Of a stretch of DNA of 64,000 bases, positions 35,549 through 44,140 are shown one piece after another. This stretch comes from Cyclobacteriaceae bacterium (GTDB lineage Bacteria; Bacteroidota; Bacteroidia; Cytophagales; Cyclobacteriaceae). The DNA lies in contig JANQPQ010000046.1 in the NCBI GenBank assembly GCA_028285445.1, positions 62,001 to 126,000 on the forward strand, read 5' to 3'. Every line of letters starts with the position of its first letter. Position 1 is the first letter of the stretch. The notes under the pieces were generated by a model that saw nothing but the letters and a program-made list of their open reading frames with translations, did no database searches and had not been told where the DNA came from. A program made the translations under genes and the position numbers.

Positions 35549-36508
35549 CTATCCAGCGATTAGGTCGGCCGGGGGTGAAAGTAACTGCAACTGCTTACCT
35601 AGAAAGGTGGCGATTTCACGCATTCCCTGCAATTTGTTACCGTTTCTGGCCTCAGCCTCGGCGTTGTAATTAGTATTTACATTTATATCGTAGAAAAACC
35701 GTTGGCCATCTTCTCCTTCCACAAATTCCGCAGCAGCGATATCGATGCCGTTATTCGCCATGAAAGCTTCGATTCTGGAGATTTCCGGAATGTGAAAATC
35801 TTTTATGATTTCGAATTTCGGGCTATCTGTAGTAGGACAAAACTCAGCATCAATTTGGCAGCCATCGGCCGGGCAAAGTTCAAAACCACCAGAGGTATCA
35901 ACTTTGAGTGCGTAATAGAACTTGCCCCCGATGAATTCCAACCTTACCACATAGCCTTCTCTTGGCTTGATGTAATCCTGTACCAGCACCACCCCATCTA
36001 CGCTTTCAATGCTATTGGATTCCAGGAAAAGTTCCAACCCGCCAACAGTTTGAAACAGACTAACGCCAGTACCTTTAGCACCGCGGTTGGGTTTTATAAT
36101 GAAGTTAGAACCAAAGTCAGTGGCAGCTGCAATTATTTCCTTTTTGCCGCTAGCGGCAATGGTTCGAGGCACGTTAATATCAAACTTGTTGAGCCGGAAA
36201 TATTGCTCGGTTTTCCTCATTTCCATGAAAAGGGCGTTGCTACCATTTACAACCCTGCGGTTATGTTGTTCGAGCCAGGATATAGTCGTTTCCGCTAAAG
36301 CGGCTGCCTGATGGTGCCCCCGGGTGTGGGAAGAAGCACTGATTTTGTTGTAAAAAATGCCCTTCGGAGGTTCGCTATTAAGTGCAATTGTACCTTGTTC
36401 CAGGAACCACTCTGCATAGGGAATACCTTGGTTTTGTAATTGTTCTACAAGCGGTGCTATCCATTCTTCGTTCTCATGGATAATGTGAACTTGGTTCTTA
36501 GCAGTCAT
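35549..36508 (-). CDS. ATP-grasp enzyme (RimK-like)
   Basis: 319 residues from ATG 36508; the longer open frame begins with TTG two codons earlier. The ATP-grasp pattern is clear: FIIKPNRGAKGTGVSLF as the nucleotide-binding loop, VLVQDYIKPREGYVVRLEFI, and the Mg-binding end FFYDINVNTNYNAEAE. The N-terminal 100 residues form a pre-ATP-grasp domain with an unusual HTRGHHQAAALAE. Such enzymes join carboxylates to amines. The acceptor is unknown, there is no peptide substrate gene beside it, and it stands alone on its strand with gaps on both sides. Confidence 0.8.
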   Translation of the reverse strand: MTAKNQVHIIHENEEWIAPLVEQLQNQGIPYAEWFLEQGTIALNSEPPKGIFYNKISASSHTRGHHQAAALAETTISWLEQHNRRVVNGSNALFMEMRKTEQYFRLNKFDINVPRTIAASGKKEIIAAATDFGSNFIIKPNRGAKGTGVSLFQTVGGLELFLESNSIESVDGVVLVQDYIKPREGYVVRLEFIGGKFYYALKVDTSGGFELCPADGCQIDAEFCPTTDSPKFEIIKDFHIPEISRIEAFMANNGIDIAAAEFVEGEDGQRFFYDINVNTNYNAEAEARNGNKLQGMREIATFLGKQLQLLSPPADLIAG

Positions 36509-36622
36509 ACTCAAGCGGGTGTCGTTCTTTCTAAAAATACAAAGTTTAGGCCGAGTTAGGAATTGCTACGAATGTATAAATGGCCTCTATTCGACACACC
36601 TCTTTGCGGTGAGGAAAGAGGC

Positions 36623-36642
36623 TGCCTGGGATTCCCCAGGCA
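36623..36642 (-). terminator. Hairpin terminator after the MuiA-like gene
   Basis: TGCCTGGG (36623-36630) pairs with CCCAGGCA (36635-36642) across ATTC. On the minus strand GCCTCTTTCC follows. A second hairpin CCTCTTT/AAAGAGG (36599-36621) lies just beyond. The T-run is weak. Confidence 0.5.
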
Positions 36643-36655
36643 ACCTGCTTATATT

Positions 36656-38557
36656 CTATCGGTCCAGGGCCAGGTATTTTTCTTTAGGATATTTTACGGA
36701 GTAGTGAAGGTTTACAAGTTTGCTCTGGCCCGGATCTAGTTTGAATTGCCATTTAACTTCACCACTTTGCTCATTTTTGATAGCTCCTGATAGCTCTGTT
36801 TCATTTACTGTTATTTGGTTTGATCCCGGCACCGGAAGCTGATCTAAAATAGTAAGGTCAATGGAAGAGGATTTTTTATTACGCGCTTCAATCTCCCAAC
36901 CCACATAATCTATTTTGTTACCGCCTATTAGCCTGTTGCGGCGATAATCTTCCACCACATTCCGGGAGATTACCACGTTCTTATCTCTCCCCAGTGAAAT
37001 GGCAAGCGTATCTGATAGGTAACGAGTATCAAGAATTGTTCTGCCCACAAATGTGCCTTCCAAAAATAGGTTTGCTTCTCCTTCCATTAGTTGGTAGTTG
37101 TCCCAATCGATAATGTTCGCTACGAGGAAAGCATCCTGGTCAAGTTTAGGTACTGCGTAATACTTGTAAGTGGCCGGAATCTCGTAAGTGGCCAGGTCAA
37201 CCTTGTATTGCTCTCCGCTTGAGTTAATGGAGTAAGGTACATTTACATTAAACTCAACCGTTGTTTGGTTTTCAACCTGCGTAACAGGTAGATCCGAAGC
37301 TCTAGAACCATAAATGGAGCTTACCCCTCTAACGCTGGCAATAGAGCCGGTTAAACTCTTGCGAGTTTTGGTGGCGTAGCCACTTACAACAACTTCATCA
37401 AGCTGAGTAACATCAGGGACCATGGTAACATCCATGTACTTACCGCTGATGGTCTTCTCTTGGGCCGTCATGCCGATAAAGCTGAAAACCAAAACTGCCG
37501 CATCGTTTGGCAAGGTCAAATTATACCTGCCATCGATGTCGGTAACAGTTCCAACCGTGGAACCCTTCACCAGTACATTTACTCCCGGTAAGCCTACCCC
37601 ATCCTCTCCCACAACTATTCCACTAACACTTTGAGGAGATGCGTTTTCGGCGATGGCCCTTATGCCATGGATTTTACTTAGTGGCCTTCGGTTATACACT
37701 AGCAACCACATATCCAAGTCAGGCACCTTGCCGCTTTGGTTAGGATTGGCGTTGGAGAAAGTCAGCTTTATATTGTTCCAATCTTCCCCGGTGTGTTGAT
37801 GAACCATGGCCTTGTACTGAATGACAATGGTAGAGTCTACACTTTCCGCGCGGATATCATAGTTAGGAAACCAGCCAGCATTTGACGCCGCATAAGACAC
37901 CGAAAATTTAGCTAAAACCCTGGCATCAGCTTCCACCCAGATTACCACCTCGCTGGTAACTTTTTCTTTTTCGGCCCTAAGTTCTTTCAATTGCAAGTTG
38001 AATTCATTCTTTTTAGCCTCCCGCTGGTTAATGTTTTTCTGGGCAAGGAGGCGCTCCGTACTTAGTCTCATCAACTCACTTTTGAAATACTCCATGGCCT
38101 CCTTCAGTGTGTTTACTTCCAGGCCAGAAACCCTTCCCGAAAACGACTGATTGGCATTAAGCAAATCCAGCTGACCATCAATAACTTCCAACTTTGCTTG
38201 TTCTCTTTTTATATCTGACCTTAGGTTCCTAAGGCTATCCATAATCAGCCTTACCCCCTCTTGCTGGTTGAGGCTAGTCAAATAATCAAGCTGCCGATTA
38301 ACGGAGAGGATTGTAAAGTCACCCTCGCCCTTCACCTGCAGACTCTTTTCATCCATGTGTGGGGAGAGGCCCTTTATTTTAAGGTGAGTGCGGCCGGCAC
38401 TAAGTGTAATCTGCCCGGTGCGGGTAATTTGTGCACCTTCCAGGAACACCGTTACGTGCCTGATTTCAGTTGGTAGATTTACGTAGGTTTTGGCTGGTTG
38501 AGAAATAAGGTGGGAGAAGGTAAGCTGGAGCACGATCAAGGTAAATGTTCGTCTCAT
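36656..38557 (-). CDS. MuiA-like DUF4139 protein with inserted SusC-type CarboxypepD_reg and TonB-box motif
   Basis: 633 residues, signal peptide MRRTFTLIVLQLTFSHLISQ. Residues 30-90 are the DUF4140-like N-domain (VTVFLEGAQITRTGQI). A long coiled coil follows at about 95-205. The DUF4139 part begins at about 215 (SYAASNAGWFPNYDIRA). It is interrupted at about 310-415 by a carboxypeptidase-regulatory-like domain (VSGIVVGEDGVGLPGVNVLV, GTVTDIDGRYNLTLP) followed by LDEVVVSGYATKTRKSLTGS, the signature found at the N-terminus of SusC receptors. The DUF4139 part resumes at about 425 and continues to the end. No receptor barrel follows. It is probably an envelope protein. The MuiA name refers to a mucoidy phenotype elsewhere; biochemical function is unknown. 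Confidence 0.88.
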   Translation of the reverse strand: MRRTFTLIVLQLTFSHLISQPAKTYVNLPTEIRHVTVFLEGAQITRTGQITLSAGRTHLKIKGLSPHMDEKSLQVKGEGDFTILSVNRQLDYLTSLNQQEGVRLIMDSLRNLRSDIKREQAKLEVIDGQLDLLNANQSFSGRVSGLEVNTLKEAMEYFKSELMRLSTERLLAQKNINQREAKKNEFNLQLKELRAEKEKVTSEVVIWVEADARVLAKFSVSYAASNAGWFPNYDIRAESVDSTIVIQYKAMVHQHTGEDWNNIKLTFSNANPNQSGKVPDLDMWLLVYNRRPLSKIHGIRAIAENASPQSVSGIVVGEDGVGLPGVNVLVKGSTVGTVTDIDGRYNLTLPNDAAVLVFSFIGMTAQEKTISGKYMDVTMVPDVTQLDEVVVSGYATKTRKSLTGSIASVRGVSSIYGSRASDLPVTQVENQTTVEFNVNVPYSINSSGEQYKVDLATYEIPATYKYYAVPKLDQDAFLVANIIDWDNYQLMEGEANLFLEGTFVGRTILDTRYLSDTLAISLGRDKNVVISRNVVEDYRRNRLIGGNKIDYVGWEIEARNKKSSSIDLTILDQLPVPGSNQITVNETELSGAIKNEQSGEVKWQFKLDPGQSKLVNLHYSVKYPKEKYLALDR

Positions 38558-38725
38558 AGCTATAGTGTTTAGATGATTTAACTTCTCATTTGGGATGACT
38601 GATCAAAAAGAATTCCACAAATTGCCAAGAATATCACCTCGAATACGGGATAATTAGCCAATTAATAAGGCAATTGAGCAAATACACCAGCAGAATGTAA
38701 AACCACAGTATAAATTCCGGACACA

Positions 38726-39160
38726 CTAGCCTTGAGGTTCCCAAAGTTCAATCTTGCGTCCTTCGTCGTCCATAATATGTACGAACTTACCGATACCATT
38801 GTACACAGTGATGTCGTCAAGTATTCTCACTCCCTTTGTTTTGAGTTGTTCTACCAGGCCATCAATATTTTGCACTTGGTAGTTAATCATGAAGCTTTTT
38901 TTCGAAGGAGAAAAATATTCATCTCCTTTTTCGAAGGGCTTCCATTGCAGTGTGCTAATCTTATCCGGATTGTTGATCATCCTGGATTCGAAACTGGTAG
39001 CGCCCCAATCATTCAGCTCCAATCCTAAAATTTCGGAATACCACTTTCGCGTTTCGTTAGGATCATCGGCATAAAAGAAGATGCCTCCGATGCCAATTAC
39101 CTTCGGTGTGCGACCAAGTGATAATTTCGATTTTTTGGAACCATGTTTTTTCTTTTTCAT
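38726..39160 (-). CDS. VOC-superfamily (glyoxalase-like) protein
   Basis: 144 residues. After a basic start (MKKKKHGSKKSKLSLGRT) there are two VOC half-modules: GIGGIFFYADDPNETRKWYS with EILGLELNDW in the first, and SFMINYQVQNIDGLVEQLKT with FVHIMDDEGRKIELWEP in the second. The final Glu in IELWEP is the usual metal ligand. It may be a resistance or lyase-type enzyme; the substrate cannot be inferred. It overlaps nothing and is 32 bases from the membrane protein gene at 39193. Confidence 0.87.
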   Translation of the reverse strand: MKKKKHGSKKSKLSLGRTPKVIGIGGIFFYADDPNETRKWYSEILGLELNDWGATSFESRMINNPDKISTLQWKPFEKGDEYFSPSKKSFMINYQVQNIDGLVEQLKTKGVRILDDITVYNGIGKFVHIMDDEGRKIELWEPQG

Positions 39161-39192
39161 ACCATTCAGCTTTCAGCCCTTATTGCCGTATG

Positions 39193-39600
39193 TCAGTTAA
39201 GCTTTGCATACCTGTAATAGGCCAGCATGGTACCGGCTACTTTTGCCGTAAAGGCAAGGAGCATCAGCCACACGAAAGATGCCCAATCGACTCCGCCGCT
39301 TGCAGCAACTATTAAGACATCAATCACCTGGTAGCACAAAGGATAGAGAATTACAAAAGCCTTTAGTTTTGAGCCTAGCTTCTTCCGAAGGAGCCTCACC
39401 ACAAGGAAAAACAGAGGGAATCCGAACACAATAGATATCCATGGTGCTGAGACCTTGGCATGTTGCTGGTAGTAGATTTCCTCGTGCCCAGGATCTACCA
39501 GATAGGCATATATGGCCACCTCGAATATTGAGATGCTAACCAAAGTGATCATTGAAAGCACGGCAATGCCGATAGTTTTGGGAAAGAAGTATTTTTTCAT
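39193..39600 (-). CDS. Four-helix integral membrane protein, unknown
   Basis: 135 residues with four hydrophobic segments (about 8-30, 48-70, 80-98, 105-128), for example TIGIAVLSMITLVSISIFEV and WISIVFGFPLFFLVVRLL. No family is recognised. It is divergent from the LytTR gene at 39769. The 5' leader contains the interlocked inverted repeats at 39605-39648. Confidence 0.7.
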   Translation of the reverse strand: MKKYFFPKTIGIAVLSMITLVSISIFEVAIYAYLVDPGHEEIYYQQHAKVSAPWISIVFGFPLFFLVVRLLRKKLGSKLKAFVILYPLCYQVIDVLIVAASGGVDWASFVWLMLLAFTAKVAGTMLAYYRYAKLN

Positions 39601-39604
39601 AACG

Positions 39605-39648
39605 GGTTCTGATTGGGAACAACATTACTGGCAACAGAACCGGTAATG
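39605..39648. other. Interlocked inverted repeats upstream of the 39600 start
   Basis: GGTTCTG (39605-39611) pairs with CAGAACC (39635-39641). CATTACTGG (39623-39631) pairs with CCGGTAATG (39640-39648) with one mismatch. The arms alternate, as in a pseudoknot or two exclusive hairpins. The pattern starts 5 bases before the start codon of the membrane protein gene. Confidence 0.35.
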
Positions 39649-39768
39649 GTTTCAGTTTGCGAAGTGAGACATGATTTGCTGATTTCGTGGCTGTTGTCCT
39701 ACGGAGTAAGTGTTGATCGTCACTAATGCAGTAGGAACTTCAGCTGTTCCGCTGCGTAAAGGGTAACA

Positions 39769-40572
39769 ATGCGAGGCATTATCTCCAATTTGAAAATTGA
39801 GCATATGCGCTACCTGGCAATTCCGGTGATTGCCCTGATACTATCGCATCTTGTTGCCTATGGCAAAATGCCCTGGGACCCAGACTACCAATTTCCCCGA
39901 CTGGGTTTTTTGGTAATTCTGGCTGTTAGCCTGGGTGTGTGCGAAACGAATTATCTTAATTATGGCAGAGTATTGCGCAGGAACCCTCTTTTTTCAGACC
40001 CAATAAAGAATGCACTGAGGGTGATTGGCTCTAATCTCGCCCTGACGACGGTTATTTTCTTAGTACTGACTGTTGCCCTTAACCTTGTTATTTGGGGTAG
40101 TGTGCTATCCATTACCAAATTACTGTCTTACATATTTATTTCCTGGCTCATATCCTTAGTGGAGACTCTGATTTTTATCGCCTGGGATGCTTATAAATTG
40201 TACAAGAAAAAGGGCAACAATAATGGCACCTGGAAACTCACATCAGGGAAGAAGATAACTTTTGTGGACATTAAGGAAGTTGCCTATCTATTCTCAAGCA
40301 ATGGCCTGGTTTACGTTGTAAAAGATGACGCGACCAAAGTGCTCACTAATTTTAGCTCTTTGGCTGAAATGGCGGAGCATTTCGACTTAGGTGAGTTTTT
40401 CAGAATAAACAGGCAATACATGATAAAGGCTTCGGCTGTAAAAGACATCAGCCAGGAGACCAACCGGAAACTTGCCATAAGCCTTTCACCACCACCAACA
40501 AACTCCGGACTTGTAACCGTGAGCCGCTACAAGAATCGTCATTTCAGAGAGTGGATCTCCTCTCTGCGCTAA
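39769..40572 (+). CDS. Membrane-bound LytTR-family regulator
   Basis: 267 residues. Four hydrophobic segments occupy about 14-145 (AIPVIALILSHLVAYG, LGFLVILAVSLGVC, ALTTVIFLVLTVALNLVI, YIFISWLISLVETLIFI). A LytTR DNA-binding domain follows at about 165-265 (FVDIKEVAYLFSSNGLVYVV, FFRINRQYMIKASAV, LVTVSRYKNRHFREWISSL). There is no receiver domain, so the membrane part itself would be the sensor. The first ATG is used; an ATG 12 codons later is possible. The target is unknown. It is divergent from the 39193-39600 membrane protein gene. Confidence 0.88.
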   Translation: MRGIISNLKIEHMRYLAIPVIALILSHLVAYGKMPWDPDYQFPRLGFLVILAVSLGVCETNYLNYGRVLRRNPLFSDPIKNALRVIGSNLALTTVIFLVLTVALNLVIWGSVLSITKLLSYIFISWLISLVETLIFIAWDAYKLYKKKGNNNGTWKLTSGKKITFVDIKEVAYLFSSNGLVYVVKDDATKVLTNFSSLAEMAEHFDLGEFFRINRQYMIKASAVKDISQETNRKLAISLSPPPTNSGLVTVSRYKNRHFREWISSLR

Positions 40573-40686
40573 GTACCACTCGTTACGCATTCCGCTACTA
40601 TTCATCGGCTATTCGCGAGTATTGGCGGCGCCTGCTTACCTCCCCCCGTATTGATTGCAGTTACGAGTTCAACTTAAAACAATACG

Positions 40687-41301
40687 ATGATGAGAAACTA
40701 CCTATTACTACTACTATTGGTGCCTTCCTTACTATTTGCTTCGACATCAAAGGAGACGGTGACCAAAAAGGAAAGAAGAAACACCGCCAAATACCTGAAG
40801 AAGGCGATGGAGCAAATTTTCAAAACCATTGAGAATCTTACTGAAGAGCAGTGGAATTACCAGGCATCAGCGGAAAGTTGGTCAGTGGCTGGCGCTTGTG
40901 AGCATCTGCTTATTGCAGAACATGCCACACTAAGATTGGTACAGAACAAGATTCAAACTGACGAGTATAAGAATGCCATTGGTGAGAGGATTATTTCTGA
41001 TGACGAGGTAATTACTTTCATTAGAGACAGAAGCCCTGAGAGAAGGGTCAAGACCCTACAGCCATTTGAACCGAAGGGGAATCTGAAAACACCACAAGAC
41101 TTTATACAGCAGTACAGGATGGCGAGGCAGGCAACCATCGACTACCTGGAAACTACCAATGACGATTTGAAGAGCTATTACTATACGGGCCCGGCAGGGA
41201 CCATCTCTGGCTATCAATGGATCATATTGATGGCGGCACATTCAGAGCGACACTGGGAGCAAATGAAGGAAGTGATGGAACATAGCAATTACCCGCTATA
41301 G
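40687..41301 (+). CDS. Secreted DinB-family protein
   Basis: 204 residues, signal peptide MMRNYLLLLLLVPSLLFA. Four-helix DinB fold with candidate metal-binding residues in AGACEHLLIAEHATL and in AAHSERHWEQMKEV of the last helix. The pattern WNYQASAESWSVAGACEH is typical of the family. It is the second DinB protein in the window, unlike the lipoprotein at 33601 in sequence. A nested inverted repeat follows the stop. Function unknown. Confidence 0.82.
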   Translation: MMRNYLLLLLLVPSLLFASTSKETVTKKERRNTAKYLKKAMEQIFKTIENLTEEQWNYQASAESWSVAGACEHLLIAEHATLRLVQNKIQTDEYKNAIGERIISDDEVITFIRDRSPERRVKTLQPFEPKGNLKTPQDFIQQYRMARQATIDYLETTNDDLKSYYYTGPAGTISGYQWIILMAAHSERHWEQMKEVMEHSNYPL

Positions 41302-41338
41302 GTGCTGCCATAAATTGTCTTAAGACAACTATTAGCAC
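41302..41338. promoter_or_regulatory. Perfect 14-bp palindrome inside an outer 5-bp inverted repeat
   Basis: TTGTCTTAAGACAA (41315-41328) is a perfect palindrome. GTGCT (41302-41306) and AGCAC (41334-41338) flank it. It lies directly after the DinB stop and about 90 bases before the MFS start. It may be an operator for the MFS gene or part of a terminator, though there is no T-run on the plus strand. Confidence 0.4.
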
Positions 41339-41399
41339 ATATACCCACATCTATATGTTCTTTTCATAGGAAACGATTGCAATTGCATAACATTTACAG

Positions 41400-41427
41400 G
41401 TGCTTTGCCCCTTAACTAGCAAAGCAC
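41400..41427 (+). promoter_or_regulatory. 8-bp hairpin abutting the MFS start codon
   Basis: GTGCTTTG (41400-41407) is complementary to CAAAGCAC (41420-41427), with a 12-base loop. The right arm ends exactly at the TTG proposed as start (41428). In mRNA this would fold over the initiation region. Confidence 0.4.
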
Positions 41428-42591
41428 TTGTTTACTTCTCTACCTAAAAACGTGTGGTTACTGGCAATTTCGCAGGCATTGATCATGTCGGTGAATTCAA
41501 TGGTAGTATTTGCAGGGGGGTTGGTGGGTACTAATCTCGCGCCTGCTGAAAAATTGTCAACTTTGCCGGTTGCGGCTACTGTAGTGGGCACGGCGGCATC
41601 AGCCGTTCCGGTGACTATGCTCATGAAAAGAATTGGAAGAAAGAAATCTTTTCAAATCATTCTGGCATTTTCAGTTTTGGTCTCACTGTTGGCCAGCTTC
41701 GCAATTCATAACTCATCATTCTACCTATTTACATTCAGCACTTTTCTCTTTGGAATTACAGCCGCCTGCGTAATGCAATTCCGATTCGCGGCAATGGAAA
41801 GTGTGAGTGAGGAACTAATTCCAAATGCAGCTTCAACAGTTTTGTTGGGTGGTATTGCGGCCGCTTTCATCGGGCCTGAGGTGGCGGTATTTGGCAAAGA
41901 TTTGCTGGCAACTGAGTTTGTTGGATCTTTTGTACTGCTATCAGTTCTATTTGCCTTAGGCTTTATTGTATTAACTGGATTCAAAAACGCTAATGTGCAA
42001 GTTGATGAGGCCGGAGGGGAGCCTCGCGACCTAAAGGTAATCAGCAAACAAGCCGCATTCTGGGTAGCTATTCTAGGTGGAGCTATTGGCTATGCAGTGA
42101 TGAGCTTTATTATGACCGCCACGCCAGTAAGTATGCATGTGATAGACGGCCATAGCCTGACTGATACCAAATGGGTGATACAAAGTCATATTGTTGCGAT
42201 GTTTCTTCCTTCTCTGGTAACCGCCTGGCTGATCAAGAAAATGGGCATCGCCAATATGATGTTAACGGGGCTGGCAGCATTTCTCGCTTGTATCGCCATT
42301 GCCTATAGTGGTCATATGCTGGGTAATTACTGGGTGGCGCTTATTCTGCTCGGGATCGGATGGAACTTCCTGTTTATTGGAGGAACGGCTTTGCTACCAG
42401 CCATCTACAGACCGGCTGAAAGATTTAAAGTACAAGCTGTAAATGAATTTGTAGTCTTTGGCACTCAAGCTTTAGCTGCACTTAGCGCTGGCTGGGTAGT
42501 GTTTTCAGTCGGCTGGGAGCTACTCCTTCTAACTACCATCCCGGTAATAGCAGTTCAAGCAATACTCATCATTAGATGGCGACTGCACTGA
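41428..42591 (+). CDS. MFS transporter (TTG start likely)
   Basis: 387 residues with about 12 membrane segments. The first segment begins NVWLLAISQALIMSVNSM and the loop 2-3 motif is MLMKRIGRKKSF, the major-facilitator motif A position. An in-frame TAA lies five codons before the TTG at 41428. The only later starts are GTG 41452 (inside NVW) and an ATG within the first helix, which would remove residues that normally precede it. So TTG 41428 is preferred. The substrate is unknown. Two inverted repeats precede the gene, suggesting regulated expression. It is followed by an alpha/beta hydrolase gene after 117 bases. Confidence 0.85.
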   Translation: MFTSLPKNVWLLAISQALIMSVNSMVVFAGGLVGTNLAPAEKLSTLPVAATVVGTAASAVPVTMLMKRIGRKKSFQIILAFSVLVSLLASFAIHNSSFYLFTFSTFLFGITAACVMQFRFAAMESVSEELIPNAASTVLLGGIAAAFIGPEVAVFGKDLLATEFVGSFVLLSVLFALGFIVLTGFKNANVQVDEAGGEPRDLKVISKQAAFWVAILGGAIGYAVMSFIMTATPVSMHVIDGHSLTDTKWVIQSHIVAMFLPSLVTAWLIKKMGIANMMLTGLAAFLACIAIAYSGHMLGNYWVALILLGIGWNFLFIGGTALLPAIYRPAERFKVQAVNEFVVFGTQALAALSAGWVVFSVGWELLLLTTIPVIAVQAILIIRWRLH

Positions 42592-42708
42592 TGCCGTAGA
42601 ATTTGGGCGCCTTTAGCCGACTTACTGCAATTTCATACCCCTTCACTGACATTTCTGAACAAGGCTGCAGAACAATCTGTAGAATGCAGAACATAACAAG
42701 TTCAATTA

Positions 42709-43389
42709 ATGCGCCTAAGAGTATTTTCTTTAATGGTTGGCCTTTGGCTGTTTTGGGCAAATGTTTCCGCCCAAAACGTCGAAGGCGATAGGTACAAGTC
42801 GCCAAAGGGAATAAACTACCTGGTAACAATTCCAGTAAATTATGATGACGAGGATGAGCACCCCTTGATTCTATTCCTACATGGAGGAGACCGTTCTAAT
42901 GTGAAGCACCATCCCAGTAAGTATGCTGCGAAGGCGGGGCTGGACTTTCCCTTCGTTGTGGCGGCCCCGCATTGTTCGTCGGGATGCGGTTGGGCCTCCG
43001 CAGATATTGATAAAATACTTGAGGCTATTGTGGCCAACTACAAGATTGATAGGGAAAGGATCTACGTTACGGGCTACAGCATGGGAGGCGCTGGTACATG
43101 GTCAACCCTGGCCAGATTCCCTAGTTGGTTTGCAGCCGGAGCACCGATCGCCGGCAGTGGCAATGCCCGTGATATATGCAAGGCTAAAAAGGTTGCCATC
43201 AGGGCATATCATGCTACTGACGATTCTATCATTCCATATTCCGGTTCTAAGCGGATGATTGACGCGCTAAAGGAATGCAATGCCAATGCTGAACTCAAAA
43301 CTTACTCAGAAGGAGATCACTGGATATGGCCACAGGTCTTTCAAAGCAAAGATTTTTATCAGTGGCTCCTTGCTCAAACCAGAAACTAA
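42709..43389 (+). CDS. Secreted alpha/beta-hydrolase (PHB-depolymerase / phospholipase-like)
   Basis: 226 residues, signal peptide MRLRVFSLMVGLWLFWANVSA. Fold motifs are HPLILFLHGGDRSN (oxyanion loop), RIYVTGYSMGGAGTWSTL with the nucleophile Ser, AYHATDDSIIPYSGS with the acidic residue, and EGDHWIWPQV with the likely catalytic His. This is the short single-domain type of esterase. The next gene follows 6 bases after its stop, so they are cotranscribed. The substrate is unknown. Confidence 0.85.
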   Translation: MRLRVFSLMVGLWLFWANVSAQNVEGDRYKSPKGINYLVTIPVNYDDEDEHPLILFLHGGDRSNVKHHPSKYAAKAGLDFPFVVAAPHCSSGCGWASADIDKILEAIVANYKIDRERIYVTGYSMGGAGTWSTLARFPSWFAAGAPIAGSGNARDICKAKKVAIRAYHATDDSIIPYSGSKRMIDALKECNANAELKTYSEGDHWIWPQVFQSKDFYQWLLAQTRN

Positions 43390-43395
43390 TTTGAT

Positions 43396-44097
43396 ATGAA
43401 AAAGAAAACATTATCGGCGCTGTTGATAATAGTCTGCAGCAACTTACTTTTCGCCCAGAGTCAATACGAAACTGATATGAAGCAGGCCCTTTATATCCAC
43501 GATACGGCAAAATCAGTAACTGCGGAATTAGCGGCATTGGCTGCCTTCGAAAAGCTTGGAGAGAAGTACAATGATGCCTGGCTCCCTCACTATTGGAGTG
43601 CCTATTTGCTGACGCAAATTGCCCGGTTGAAGGGCCGTTTGCCCGATTTTCCCGAAGACCTTGAGCCGAATGATTTGTTAGTGAAATCGCAACGCTACCT
43701 TGATATAGCAAGAGAAAGAAAGGGGGAAATGAATGATCTGGAAAAATCTGATTTCCACATGCTACAGGGCTTTTTGTACAGCTTCAATGAGATGTTTGCC
43801 GGGGAAGACGAATCGCAGGTGGCAAAATTCAAAGATCTGCGCAATGCGGAATTTAAACTGGCCATAAAGCACAATCACCAGAACCCCTTAATTTATGTAT
43901 TGGACGGGATCTCTCTCGGTGCTGCCGCCGACGCTAGTTATCGGGATGTAGTATCGGGAATAGCGCTACTCAACTATGCAGAGGAAATTTTCAACCGAGC
44001 ACCCAACAGGGCATTGACTACCTACTGGAATAAAGATTTTATCAAGTTCTGGCGAGCCCGCATGGAAGAACAGCTAACCAAACTTTTGCAGGAATAG
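43396..44097 (+). CDS. Secreted helical protein, unknown
   Basis: 233 residues with a signal peptide (MKKKTLSALLIIVCSNLLFAQ). The rest is helical and TPR-like (LAALAAFEKLGEKYNDAWLP, YLDIARERKGEMNDLEKSDF), without a catalytic motif. It starts 6 bases after the esterase gene and is followed by a two-component pair 43 bases later. Similar proteins of this type are common in Bacteroidota, but I know no function. Confidence 0.7.
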   Translation: MKKKTLSALLIIVCSNLLFAQSQYETDMKQALYIHDTAKSVTAELAALAAFEKLGEKYNDAWLPHYWSAYLLTQIARLKGRLPDFPEDLEPNDLLVKSQRYLDIARERKGEMNDLEKSDFHMLQGFLYSFNEMFAGEDESQVAKFKDLRNAEFKLAIKHNHQNPLIYVLDGISLGAAADASYRDVVSGIALLNYAEEIFNRAPNRALTTYWNKDFIKFWRARMEEQLTKLLQE

Positions 44098-44140
44098 GCC
44101 CGTTCAAAATATCAATACAAACTGAGCCCATAGCACCCAC

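Noticed and set aside
35702-36298. 198-codon open frame antisense to the ATP-grasp gene
   Set aside because: Shadow of a gene with intact ATP-grasp motifs, with no start signal or conserved pattern.
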